This document shows positions 1 to 6,905 of a stretch of DNA of 14,765 nucleotides, piece after piece. The stretch lies in contig JADQBO010000165.1 of the NCBI GenBank assembly GCA_016278585.1, forward strand, positions 1 through 14,765, in the 5' to 3' direction. Source of the DNA: Desulfosporosinus sp. (GTDB lineage: Bacteria; Bacillota; Desulfitobacteriia; Desulfitobacteriales; Desulfitobacteriaceae). The translations under genes and the position numbers were made by a program. Every line of letters starts with the position of its first letter. The first letter of the stretch is position 1. A model generated the notes under the pieces. The model worked only from the letters and a program-made list of their open reading frames with translations, was not told where the DNA came from and did not search any database.

Positions 1-286
1 TTAGCATATCAGAGGGGAGGTTGATCTACACGACGATGCTTGTTCCACCGCTTACATATAATATAAAAAGTATACAAAGGAAAGCTCGTTTAGTTATAAC
101 CGGACTTCGAGACTTTGAGATGAAGGATCGCCAAAAGCCCAACCTTTAAAAATATTTAGCAATGAAGGTAGGTTTTGCTGAGCTCTAGATTCCCCTAAAG
201 GAATCCCTGGCGTTGAAGGACTCTACCCCGCCAAAGTGGACGACTATGTCCTAATGGATAAAATAAGTGAGGGGATAGCAACATGA
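1..286 (+). pseudogene. Frame-broken 3' remnant of an unidentified gene
   Basis: No intact gene covers this stretch, but it looks like decayed coding sequence. One frame is open from the window edge to a TAA at 147-149 and reads, for example, RLIYTTMLVPPLTYNIKS. A second frame is open from 182 to the TGA at 284-286 and reads GIPGVEGLYPAKVDDYVLMD near its end. That stop overlaps the start of the next gene as ATGA, a typical arrangement of translationally coupled bacterial genes, which supports the last frame having once been translated. An in-frame TGA at 179-181 and the change of frame between about 145 and 180 break the gene. I do not recognise the protein family. It could instead be two unrelated chance frames, or an intact gene extending left of the window with sequence errors here. 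Confidence 0.4.
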
Positions 287-603
287 AGGATATCTTTAGT
301 ATTCTCACTGAACGTAGAATTCAAGAAGCTATAGCAAGAGGTGATTTCAAAAATCTTCCTGGGGCGGGAAAACCCTTAAAGATTGAGGGACTATACTTTT
401 TACCACGCAAGCTTAGAGCAGCATACGTTGTCTTGAAAAACTCAGGCTATTTCAATCAAGCCACTCAAGAATATGATAGTAATCAGTCTTCCACGATTAG
501 AGATTTAAACTTACCTAATTTAAACCCTTCCATATCTAGACAAGAAGTTTCTGAAAAGATCTATAATCAGAATGTTATGATGGATTGCAGACGCAGGAGT
601 TAG
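283..603 (+). CDS. DUF1992 (DnaJC28-like) domain protein
   Basis: A 106-residue protein. Residues 1-58 carry the conserved DUF1992 domain, also named the DnaJ homologue subfamily C member 28 domain: a start like MKDIFSILTERRIQEAIARG, then FKNLPGAGKPL and an LRAAYVVLKNSGY segment. The biochemical role of this bacterial family is not established, and despite the name there is no J domain here. The second half (59-106) is less family-like, polar and rich in Asn and Ser, but ends in a basic DCRRRS tail that fits the Arg-rich end common in the family. The GAGGGG at 269-274 gives a well spaced ribosome binding site for ATG 283. The ATG overlaps the stop of the broken frame upstream, so this gene was probably the distal member of an operon whose upstream partner has decayed. 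Confidence 0.8.
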   Translation: MKDIFSILTERRIQEAIARGDFKNLPGAGKPLKIEGLYFLPRKLRAAYVVLKNSGYFNQATQEYDSNQSSTIRDLNLPNLNPSISRQEVSEKIYNQNVMMDCRRRS

Positions 604-673
604 TAAATCCGTTAATTTACCTAAATGATTTAACTTAATTAGTTTACAATTTGCTAATTCTTTAAGGAGTAGT

Positions 674-702
674 AATGACTATCAGGTAAATAGATAGTCA
701 TT
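674..702 (+). repeat. Perfect 10-bp inverted repeat
   Basis: AATGACTATC (674-683) and GATAGTCATT (693-702) are exact reverse complements separated by nine bases. The hairpin lies about 70 bases after the DUF1992 gene, but no T-run follows, so it is not a standard intrinsic terminator. It may be a weak 3' end structure or an operator. Confidence 0.5.
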
Positions 703-723
703 CTATAAGTTGAGGGCCAATAT

Positions 724-801
724 ATGCTTGGAGTATTGAGAATAGATAATGGCGAGCCAATTCTATTTTTGATTATTTTTGCTATTATAGGGAGGAAATA
801 A
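724..801 (+). CDS. Possible 25-residue hydrophobic peptide
   Basis: A short frame in the long spacer before dctP encodes a 25-residue peptide beginning MLGVLRIDNGEP and continuing with a hydrophobic stretch (ILFLIIFAII) and a GRK end. This is the shape of a very small membrane peptide. Upstream there is only a weak GAGGG about eight bases from the ATG. No family is recognised. It may be a chance frame, as AT-rich spacers readily give such runs of Ile, Phe and Leu. Confidence 0.2.
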   Translation: MLGVLRIDNGEPILFLIIFAIIGRK

Positions 802-858
802 CGTGAAGATGTAGAAGATATATAAGGTGAATTGTTTAGGTTTCTAAAAAATAATCCC

Positions 859-893
859 CTTCGTAAAATTTGCTTAACTAAATTTTTACGAAG
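859..893. repeat. Inverted repeat upstream of the dctP promoter
   Basis: CTTCGTAAAATTT (859-871) is mirrored by AAATTTTTACGAAG (880-893), which has one extra A/T pair, around an eight-base loop. It lies about 30 bases upstream of the TATAAT at 923-928. No T-run follows. The position suits a transcription factor site for the TRAP operon, or the end of an earlier transcript. No regulator gene is adjacent. Confidence 0.45.
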
Positions 894-922
894 TAGTATG
901 GTAATTTATAAAGTGGAACACA

Positions 923-928
923 TATAAT
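923..928 (+). promoter_or_regulatory. Candidate -10 box for dctPQM
   Basis: A perfect TATAAT lies in the context ACACATATAATATT. The region 17-18 bases upstream (GGTAAT) is a poor -35, so the promoter may need an activator; the inverted repeat at 859-893 is suitably placed. A transcript from here would carry a leader of about 240 bases before dctP. Confidence 0.4.
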
Positions 929-946
929 ATTTAGTAAGTGTTTCGA

Positions 947-1052
947 GTAGGATTTAGTAATGCTGATGTAGGATTGTAGTAACGGTAAATGTAGAGTTGT
1001 AGTAATGGTAGATCGTTGTTTTAAAGTGTAGGATAATTGTAGGACGGTAGGA
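947..1052 (+). repeat. Degenerate tandem repeat with GTAGGA core
   Basis: Three units of 21-23 bases follow each other at 947-967, 968-990 and 991-1013. Units two and three agree at 19 of 23 positions and share the form GTAG..TTGTAGTAA.GGTA. Further GTAGGA copies occur at 1028, 1039 and 1047, and a sixth at 1132 forms part of the terminator stem. The array lies in the probable dctP leader. In RNA, the upstream TAGGA copies could pair with the CTCCTA arm of the terminator, which would resemble an attenuator, but this is inference. Confidence 0.55.
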
Positions 1053-1121
1053 AATAAGGATGGGTTTATTCTCTGTGTCCGTGTATTTTATGACGGATGT
1101 GGGGCCTTGCTCTGTTTTTCT

Positions 1122-1146
1122 AACTCCTATGGTAGGAGTTTTTTTT
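1122..1146 (+). terminator. Intrinsic terminator in the dctP leader
   Basis: AACTCCTA (1122-1129), a three-base loop TGG, and TAGGAGTT (1133-1140) form a perfect eight-pair stem that runs directly into a row of Ts to 1146. It ends only about 30 bases before the dctP start codon. It therefore either ends an upstream transcript just before dctP or acts as a conditional terminator in the leader. Confidence 0.8.
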
Positions 1147-1175
1147 ATTTTCAATACTAAAAAGGAGAGATGATT

Positions 1176-2276
1176 GTGAAAAAAAGGTTATGTAAGTCAA
1201 TTAAGCTTAAGTCATTAGGAAGAGGAATTGTACTGGGATTGATGGCACTAAATTTGGTTTTTGTATCAGGTTGCGGACAGACTGCAGCGGTTTCTGCTGA
1301 TCCGAATGAAACGAAATCTCAAACAGTCGAGCTAAAATTAGCACATTTCTTTCCCGCTACACACCCAGCTGAGAAAGAGTTAATTCAGCCTTGGGGCAAA
1401 GCGGTCCAGCTAGCAACTGAAGGCAGAGTGACAATTACTAGCTATCCGGGACAGACGTTATTGCAGGCTGACGCAGTTTATGATGGAGTTATCAATGGAA
1501 TTGCTGATCTTGGTCTTTCATGTTTTTCCTATACAAGGGGCAGTTTTCCCGTTTTGGAAGTTTTTGAACTGCCGGGTATTAAGTATGCCAATTCCAAGGC
1601 TGCCAGTAAAGTTGCTTGGGAAGGGATCAGACAGCTAAATCCTAAGGAGGTTCAGGATACAAAGCTGATGATGGTATTTACAACAGGCCCTGGGGATTTA
1701 TATACGAAAGAACCTGTACGTGCTTTGAGTGATTTAAAAGGATTAGAAATTAGGGCTACCGGTCTTAGCGCAAAAAGTCTTACAGCTCTTGGAGCCATGC
1801 CGGTTTCGATGGCCCAATCTGAAGCCTACGAAGCATTATCGAAGGGTGTCGCAAAGGGGAATTTAGGTCCGATTGAGGTCTTGCAGGGTTGGAAACAGGC
1901 GGAAGTTACTAAATATCTGACGTTGACGCCCTTTATATATAATAATTTATTTTATATAACCATGAACCAAGACAAATGGAACTCCCTGGATCCTAAAGAT
2001 CAGAAAGCGATCGAAGGGGTAAATCAGAAGTTTTTTGAAGAAGTTGCCATGGGTTTATGGGATAAACAAAATGAGTCTGCTTTAAAGTATGCAGTCGACG
2101 AAAAAGGGATGGAAGTCATTACTCTTTCTAAAGAAGAACAGGATCGATGGATTCGCTTAATAGAACCAATTCAGGATGATTATGTAGCCCAAATGAATCA
2201 AAAGGGACAGAAGGGCCAAGAAATTTTAGAAAAAGTCCAAAATCTAGCCGATCAATACAACAAGGAGTATCAGTAA
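1176..2276 (+). CDS. dctP: TRAP transporter solute-binding lipoprotein DctP
   Basis: The extracytoplasmic receptor of a tripartite ATP-independent periplasmic (TRAP) transporter, which captures an organic acid outside the membrane and hands it to the DctQM permease. The start is placed at GTG 1176, not the ATG at 1170: GGAG at 1164-1167 is eight bases from the GTG but only two from the ATG. The 366-residue protein has a basic N-terminus, a hydrophobic segment and a lipobox FVSGC with Cys33, so it is a lipoprotein, as usual in Gram-positive bacteria. The mature part has DctP family features: an LKLAHFFPATHP start, a GIADLGLSC segment, and the GLEIRATG motif whose Arg193 matches the conserved arginine that binds the substrate carboxylate. 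The ligand cannot be named from sequence. It is followed by dctQ after 23 bases. Confidence 0.93.
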   Translation: MKKRLCKSIKLKSLGRGIVLGLMALNLVFVSGCGQTAAVSADPNETKSQTVELKLAHFFPATHPAEKELIQPWGKAVQLATEGRVTITSYPGQTLLQADAVYDGVINGIADLGLSCFSYTRGSFPVLEVFELPGIKYANSKAASKVAWEGIRQLNPKEVQDTKLMMVFTTGPGDLYTKEPVRALSDLKGLEIRATGLSAKSLTALGAMPVSMAQSEAYEALSKGVAKGNLGPIEVLQGWKQAEVTKYLTLTPFIYNNLFYITMNQDKWNSLDPKDQKAIEGVNQKFFEEVAMGLWDKQNESALKYAVDEKGMEVITLSKEEQDRWIRLIEPIQDDYVAQMNQKGQKGQEILEKVQNLADQYNKEYQ

Positions 2277-2299
2277 AATCCTGAGGGGGGAATCTGGAA

Positions 2300-2812
2300 T
2301 TGAAACAATTATCAAGTATAGTAAAAGGAGTAACCAGTATCTTGGATAAATTAGCTGGACTATGTATTTTTTCCGTGATGCTGTTGATTGTAGCAAATAT
2401 TATTTTACGAACGGTTTTCAACCAACCAATTTTAGGAACTTACGAGCTGGTAGGCTTTTTAACAGCAATGGGAGTAGCCTTGGCTCTAGGATATTGTGCT
2501 TTTCAAGAGGGCCATATCGCGGTTAGTTTTATCATTGAACGTTTTCCTCATAACGTTCAATCTATTACAGCAACTTTTGTTAATGCAACTTCTTTAATGC
2601 TGTGGACAGCAGCTGTCTGGTCCCTAGGGAAATTTGGTTACTCAATGAAGATGAAAGGGCTTGTTTCACCCTCGGCAGAAATACCTGTTTACCCTTTTAT
2701 TTATTTGGTTGCTTTTGGTCTGTTGGGGCTTTGTTTAGTGTTATTAGTAAAGTTCCTAATTTCGTTAAGAGAAGTTCTCGGGGGCGGCTCAGCTAAGAAG
2801 GTGACTCGATGA
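2300..2812 (+). CDS. dctQ: TRAP transporter small permease subunit DctQ
   Basis: The small membrane subunit of the TRAP transporter, which supports the large permease DctM and contacts the receptor. The 170-residue protein starts at TTG 2300, chosen because GAGGGGGG at 2283-2290 is correctly spaced nine bases before it. Four membrane segments can be seen, at about residues 20-40, 48-68, 88-110 and 130-155, which is the standard DctQ topology. The stretch between the second and third (FQEGHIAVSFIIERFP) matches the conserved DctQ region with its EGHI-like motif. Its stop overlaps the dctM start as ATGA, so translation of the two is probably coupled, as expected for subunits of one complex. Confidence 0.93.
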   Translation: MKQLSSIVKGVTSILDKLAGLCIFSVMLLIVANIILRTVFNQPILGTYELVGFLTAMGVALALGYCAFQEGHIAVSFIIERFPHNVQSITATFVNATSLMLWTAAVWSLGKFGYSMKMKGLVSPSAEIPVYPFIYLVAFGLLGLCLVLLVKFLISLREVLGGGSAKKVTR

Positions 2813-4122
2813 ATGTATTTTTAGTAGGGCTAATTGGGATTGCTTTCTTCTTTGGACTGGTAATGATACGTATGCCCATTGCCTATTCCATGGCACTTGT
2901 TGGTTTTGCAGGATTTAGCTACCTTACTTCAGTACCGGCATCCTTGGACATGGTGGCCAAAGAGCTATATAATACCTTTACTTCTTACTCCCTAAGTGTC
3001 ATTGCCATGTTTGTGTGGATGGGGTTTCTGGCTTATTATTCAGGAATTGGCACGAGTCTTTATGTTTTTGCTTACAAGTTAGTGGGACATTTGCCGGGTG
3101 GCCTAGCAATTGCAACCCAAGCAGCTTGTGCTGTTTTTGGAGCAATTTGTGGTTCTAATACCGCAACAGCAGCAACCATGGCGGCCATAGCTCTGCCTGA
3201 GATGGATAAATATAATTACGACAGGTCATTATCTACTGCTAGTATTGCTGCAGGGGGCGTTCTAGGGGTTATGATTCCCCCAAGTGTTATATTTATTTTA
3301 TATGGCACGGCCACAGAACAGTCAGTAGGGACCCTATTTATGGCAGGTATTGTTCCTGGGATTCTTCTAATGCTCTTAAACATGGGCATGATTTACTTGC
3401 TTACTCTGCGTAACCCGAGTTTAGGACCTGCAGGTATCAAATCAAGTTGGCACGAAAGAATTCGTTCTCTTCGGGGAGGGCTGGGGGAAGCCTTGGCAGT
3501 ATTTATTCTATCGATCGGCGGTTTATTTGCAGGTTGGTTTACGCCTACTGAGGCAGGTGCTGTAGGTGCCGGCGGGGTTCTGATTGTTAGTCTTTTAGAG
3601 AGGCGGCTTGGTTGGGAAAAACTCAAGAAGTCCTTGATTGATACAACTCGAACTACCGCTATGATCATGTTGATGCTTGCTGGAGCTGTTATTTTTGGAC
3701 GGTTTATGGCCGTAAGCAGAGTGCCCTTTGAACTAGCAAATTGGGTCGGATCGCTCCCTCTTCCACCATTTGCTATTATGGGTATGATTCTCTTCATCTA
3801 CCTTATACTAGGATGCTTTATTGATGCTTTAGCACTAATTTTACTGACTATTCCTATATTTTACCCAGTGGTGGTTGATACTCTAGGATATGACCCAATC
3901 TGGTTTGGCGTTGTTGTTGTTTTGGTAGTTGCCATGGGTGTTATTACTCCGCCAGTAGGGATGAATGTTTATATCATTAAAGGGGTTGCCCCGGAAATTC
4001 CTTTAGAAACCATCTTTAAAGGTATATGGCCATTCCTGTGTACAATTGTACTATGCTTGACTCTGCTTATGATTTTTCCGGGAATTGTTACCTTTTTACC
4101 AGAACTGCTGAAAGGATTTTAA
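2809..4122 (+). CDS. dctM: TRAP transporter large permease subunit DctM
   Basis: The large membrane subunit, which carries the transport path and couples uptake to an ion gradient (sodium in characterised members). At 437 residues it has the usual length and is hydrophobic throughout, with roughly twelve membrane segments. Family signatures visible are GAICGSNTATAATMAAIALP in the first half, GGVLGVMIPPSVIFILYG, the FTPTEAGAVGAGG motif in the middle and ITPPVGMNVYIIKG near the end. ATG 2809 overlaps the dctQ stop by four bases. It is the last gene of the operon. No regulator or catabolic gene is attached, so the substrate remains open. Confidence 0.95.
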   Translation: MNVFLVGLIGIAFFFGLVMIRMPIAYSMALVGFAGFSYLTSVPASLDMVAKELYNTFTSYSLSVIAMFVWMGFLAYYSGIGTSLYVFAYKLVGHLPGGLAIATQAACAVFGAICGSNTATAATMAAIALPEMDKYNYDRSLSTASIAAGGVLGVMIPPSVIFILYGTATEQSVGTLFMAGIVPGILLMLLNMGMIYLLTLRNPSLGPAGIKSSWHERIRSLRGGLGEALAVFILSIGGLFAGWFTPTEAGAVGAGGVLIVSLLERRLGWEKLKKSLIDTTRTTAMIMLMLAGAVIFGRFMAVSRVPFELANWVGSLPLPPFAIMGMILFIYLILGCFIDALALILLTIPIFYPVVVDTLGYDPIWFGVVVVLVVAMGVITPPVGMNVYIIKGVAPEIPLETIFKGIWPFLCTIVLCLTLLMIFPGIVTFLPELLKGF

Positions 4123-4193
4123 AGGATCTGGTTAAAGCCCATTAAAATGGTTTATTCACTTAAGAAGTAAGGGACAGATACTATTATTAAAAA

Positions 4194-4233
4194 GACCAAG
4201 TTGTTTCGCGTGTTTGAGCGGAGCACCTTGGTC
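4194..4233 (+). other. Hairpin downstream of dctM
   Basis: GACCAAG (4194-4200) pairs with CTTGGTC (4227-4233), with a shorter CGC/GCG pairing possible inside. It lies 70 bases after dctM. No T-run follows, so it is at most a weak terminator or an mRNA-stabilising 3' structure. Confidence 0.4.
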
Positions 4234-4271
4234 GATTATGGTTTCTGTAAGAAAAGGTGTGATTTCATAGG

Positions 4272-4295
4272 ATCCCTATTGATCCTAATAGGGAT
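4272..4295. repeat. Perfect 9-bp inverted repeat before the hydrolase gene
   Basis: ATCCCTATT (4272-4280) and AATAGGGAT (4287-4295) are exact reverse complements around GATCCT. An A-run follows on the plus strand, so neither strand has the T-run of a terminator. It lies about 45 bases upstream of a TATAAT at 4340-4345 and could be an operator for the following gene. Confidence 0.4.
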
Positions 4296-4339
4296 TAAAA
4301 AACCGGTCGAACCCACTCCGCAGTTTGGCTGTTATGCGT

Positions 4340-4345
4340 TATAAT
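4340..4345 (+). promoter_or_regulatory. Candidate -10 box for the alpha/beta hydrolase
   Basis: A perfect TATAAT lies 68 bases upstream of the hydrolase ATG. The sequence 17 bases further up (TCCGCA) is a poor -35, so this is a suggestion only. Confidence 0.3.
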
Positions 4346-4413
4346 ATAGGCAGGCAATCAAAATATAAGTCTCTACAGGAATATTCTCTGTAAGTGATAC
4401 GAATGGTGGTTAT

Positions 4414-5454
4414 ATGAAAAGAAAAAGTACTATAAGAATTATGATTTTTATAGTGTTCGTTGTAATAATAGGGTTGTTTTTGCCAACATGGACGCCAAAA
4501 ATTAAGGGTTATGAAAACAGTATTAGTGTATTAAAACAAATAGAGATAAATGGCAGCAATCAAGAGGTTATGATTAGAGGGAATGATAAAAACAATCCTG
4601 TTATCATATTTGTACATGGCGGTCCTGGCTGTCCGGAAACTCATTACGTTAGAAAGTATCAAGATTTATTAGAACAAGATTTTACAGTAATCCAATATAA
4701 CCAACGAGGATCAGGGAAATCTTATCACTTTTCTGAGGATTACTCTAATTTGTCAATTAATCTACTGGTCGATGATTTGCTTGCCCTTACCGATTATGTA
4801 AGAGATGAACTTAAGACTGATAAAATAATTCTAGTAGGACATTCATTTGGAACAATGGTTGGTATTAAAGCGGCATATCAAGCACCAGAAAAATATTTAT
4901 TTTATATAGGGATAGGACAAGTGGGCGATTTCTGGACTGGGGAGCTGGAGGCCTTGGAATATTGTTTAGTGCAGGCAACTAACCGAAATAAATCAAGGGA
5001 TATAAAAGCTATAGAAGCATGTCGAGAAAGTATATTAAATCAGAGAGAGCCGTTTCAGAGAAAATTTGTCTGGAAATATGGTGGTGCAGTAAGACTTATT
5101 AATGAAAAAGTGGATTTGGTTACGGGGCTATTATTGAATCCCGAATATAATTTAGGGGATGCTGTACGATATGCTGCGGGGTTAGTAGTATCTAATAAAC
5201 TATTGTGGGAGGACATTAAACAAAGCAAGCTGCCCCAGGAGGTCCCGGAATTAAAAATACCGTGTTATTTTGTGTCCGGGAATTATGACTACTTAACACC
5301 CATTCAGAATTCAAAAAATTATTTTAACACCATAATTGCACCAACGAAAGAGTTTATAGTTTTTAATGATTCTGCGCATTTTCCGCATTTTGAAGAGAAA
5401 ACCAACTTTTATAACTTGGTCAATAGACTTTATAACAACTTGGAAGAAGAGTAG
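4414..5454 (+). CDS. Membrane-anchored alpha/beta hydrolase, proline iminopeptidase-like
   Basis: A 346-residue alpha/beta-hydrolase fold enzyme. Residues 1-25 contain a basic start and one hydrophobic segment (IMIFIVFVVIIGLFLP), so the enzyme is probably tethered to the outer face of the membrane or secreted. The catalytic parts are visible: the oxyanion motif HGGPG at 68-72, the nucleophile elbow VGHSFG with Ser144, the acid Asp292 in GNYDYLTP, and the base His322 in SAHFPHFEE. HGGPG with DQRGSG-like YNQRGSGKS at about 95-103 is typical of the prolyl aminopeptidase group (peptidase S33), but many members act on other esters or amides, so the substrate is uncertain. The ribosome binding site is weak (GGTGG just before the ATG). 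The gene stands alone and converges on bshB2. Confidence 0.88.
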   Translation: MKRKSTIRIMIFIVFVVIIGLFLPTWTPKIKGYENSISVLKQIEINGSNQEVMIRGNDKNNPVIIFVHGGPGCPETHYVRKYQDLLEQDFTVIQYNQRGSGKSYHFSEDYSNLSINLLVDDLLALTDYVRDELKTDKIILVGHSFGTMVGIKAAYQAPEKYLFYIGIGQVGDFWTGELEALEYCLVQATNRNKSRDIKAIEACRESILNQREPFQRKFVWKYGGAVRLINEKVDLVTGLLLNPEYNLGDAVRYAAGLVVSNKLLWEDIKQSKLPQEVPELKIPCYFVSGNYDYLTPIQNSKNYFNTIIAPTKEFIVFNDSAHFPHFEEKTNFYNLVNRLYNNLEEE

Positions 5455-5490
5455 GATAAGCAGTTGGTATAAAACACTAAACCATAATTT

Positions 5491-5525
5491 AGAGGACCCA
5501 GCCTTAAAGTTTAGCGGAATCCTCT
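5491..5525. terminator. Possible bidirectional terminator hairpin
   Basis: AGAGGA (5491-5496) pairs with TCCTCT (5520-5525), and the interior can extend with AAA/TTT pairing. It lies between the converging hydrolase and bshB2 genes, where a shared terminator is expected. T-runs are short on both strands, so the call is tentative. Confidence 0.35.
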
Positions 5526-5572
5526 TGAAACTCTCTCAAGTTACCTACAAGGAACTGCGTAAGTAATATTAA

Positions 5573-6253
5573 CTATATCAATGGAAAACGGTAGGTCCAG
5601 AAAGATTCGCGTTCGAGCATATGGCTAAACGAGTTCTTGGACGACTGTTTTTTCTTGACTTGCTCGTCGGCGATATGTGGGAAAAATACTTGTGATTGTG
5701 ACCTATGGGCCCGGATTGCGGCAAGTTTTACTTCAGACATGGCTGAAATGTCATTGACGATATCCGGCGGGCCGAGTCCATTTTGACAGTCGCGAGCAAA
5801 AGCATGGGCATACACGATCGGGCGTTTCTGAACGGGAAGACGAGAAATTGCCCGGATGGTTATGTCACCCAGAGCATTGTGATCAGGGTGTACTGCATGT
5901 CCTGGATAGTGGGTAAGGACCAAGGAGGGTCGAACCTCTTGGAGGATTTGCTCGATTTTATTAATCAGTAGTTCTGGGTCTTCAAACTCGATCGTTTTAT
6001 CGCGTAATCCAAGTTTAATCAGGTGTTGAATGCCTAGCGCCTGGCAGGCTTCCTCCAACTCTGCTTCTCTAATACTCGGCAACGATTCTCGGGTAGCAAA
6101 GAATGGTTTTCCCATATTGCGCCCCATTTGTCCTAGAGTACCACAGACATAGGTGACCGGAACACCCGATTTTGCGAATTTTGCTATAGTTCCGCCAGAG
6201 CCAAACGTTTCGTCGTCTGGATGGGGGAAAACTACGAGAACGTGTTGTTCCAA
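5573..6253 (-). CDS. bshB2: LmbE-family deacetylase, BshB2-like
   Basis: A 226-residue zinc-dependent N-acetylglucosaminyl deacetylase of the LmbE/PIG-L family. BshB enzymes deacetylate GlcNAc-malate to GlcN-malate, the second step of bacillithiol synthesis, in the cytoplasm. The N-terminal FPHPDDE motif supplies His11 and Asp14 as metal ligands and the catalytic acid/base region, and HPDH at 122-125 supplies the third ligand, probably His125. The start is TTG 6253, supported by GGGAGG eight bases upstream (complement of 6262-6267). It lies 74 bases downstream of yojF, the same pairing as yojF-yojG (bshB2) in Bacillus subtilis, which favours BshB2 over other LmbE enzymes. The other bacillithiol genes, bshA and bshC, are not in the window, so the actual substrate is inferred from family and context. 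Confidence 0.85.
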   Translation of the reverse strand: MEQHVLVVFPHPDDETFGSGGTIAKFAKSGVPVTYVCGTLGQMGRNMGKPFFATRESLPSIREAELEEACQALGIQHLIKLGLRDKTIEFEDPELLINKIEQILQEVRPSLVLTHYPGHAVHPDHNALGDITIRAISRLPVQKRPIVYAHAFARDCQNGLGPPDIVNDISAMSEVKLAAIRAHRSQSQVFFPHIADEQVKKKQSSKNSFSHMLERESFWTYRFPLI

Positions 6254-6327
6254 AAAATATTCCTCCCACGGTAATTTTAAACTGACCCATAGTCATAACC
6301 CTTGAGACAAGAGGGTCTGCGATAACG

Positions 6328-6678
6328 TTACTGTTCAAACGGAGATAAACTAAGTTCTAAAGCTACAGCCAGTCGGCCCTCTTGATCATGGCCAGCGAGT
6401 AATAGCCGACCGTCTGGGTCTATCTCAAAATCGGTTAGGCCTTCGGCGTAAACCCATCCGAGTTCCATCTTGAGCCCGACACGGTAAGGACCATTACCCA
6501 TGATGGTCCCACGACTAAAACGGATAAGACTGTTACGAATATACGCCCCCACAGTCATGTTGCTCTCTTTCCTATGCACTGCGTAGGCCCCATTGGTCGT
6601 TTCTAGATGGAGGTATACGTTTAAGTTTAGAAAACTATCCAAAGCAGATTGTACAATCGATTTATCAATGGGGTTCAT
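6328..6678 (-). CDS. yojF: YojF family (DUF1806) protein
   Basis: A 116-residue protein with the full length and conserved features of the YojF/DUF1806 family: VYLHLETTNGAYA near residues 21-33, an IRNSLIRFSRG segment, GPYRVGLKMELGWVYAEGLT in the middle, and LLLAGHDQEGRLAVALELS near the end. The molecular role of YojF is unknown. The gene regularly sits next to bshB2 in Bacillus, as here, which suggests a role with the bacillithiol deacetylase. ATG 6678 is preceded by a good ribosome binding site, AGGTGA seven bases upstream on the minus strand. It is the first gene of a two-gene operon reading leftward. Confidence 0.9.
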   Translation of the reverse strand: MNPIDKSIVQSALDSFLNLNVYLHLETTNGAYAVHRKESNMTVGAYIRNSLIRFSRGTIMGNGPYRVGLKMELGWVYAEGLTDFEIDPDGRLLLAGHDQEGRLAVALELSLSPFEQ

Positions 6679-6712
6679 GTCTATATCACCTCAAATGAAT
6701 GTTTCCTTCTTA

Positions 6713-6718
6713 ATTATA
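6713..6718 (-). promoter_or_regulatory. Candidate -10 box for yojF-bshB2
   Basis: The minus strand reads TATAAT here, 35 bases upstream of the yojF ATG. The region about 17 bases further up is AT-rich with no good -35 match. The placement is right for the operon, but the evidence is one hexamer. Confidence 0.35.
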
Positions 6719-6905
6719 TACTATTTTTTAGTTATTTACATTGGATGGTGAGTTCGAAAGGGATTGCCTAAATGAATATGGGGCGAGTACTAGGTAAACT
6801 TTTTTAAAAAGGTTTAGCTTTATAGAAGGAAAAACAGAGAGTTCAGCGAAAAGAGGTAAGTGAGCATAATTTTAATATAAAAATAATTAAGTGTTTGGAG
6901 ACATT

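Noticed and set aside
954..1154. 66-codon minus-strand frame in the dctP leader
   Set aside because: It is the antisense reading of the GTAG-rich tandem repeat and terminator, giving a low-complexity Thr/Ile/Tyr protein, with no ribosome binding site.
3043..3060. Sigma-54-like TTGGCACGAG inside dctM
   Set aside because: It lies in coding sequence, the -12 element does not match and no gene starts downstream.
3393..3797. 134-codon minus-strand frame inside dctM
   Set aside because: dctM is clearly coding on the other strand; no ribosome binding site or family features in this frame.
4272..4295. Inverted repeat considered as a terminator for dctM
   Set aside because: An A-run, not a T-run, follows on the plus strand, and the minus strand lacks a T-run too; kept only as a possible operator.
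6069..6338. 89-codon minus-strand frame spanning the bshB2-yojF gap
   Set aside because: It overlaps the N-terminal half of bshB2 in another frame and shows Arg/Ser-rich shadow composition; bshB2 has the family motifs and a proper start.
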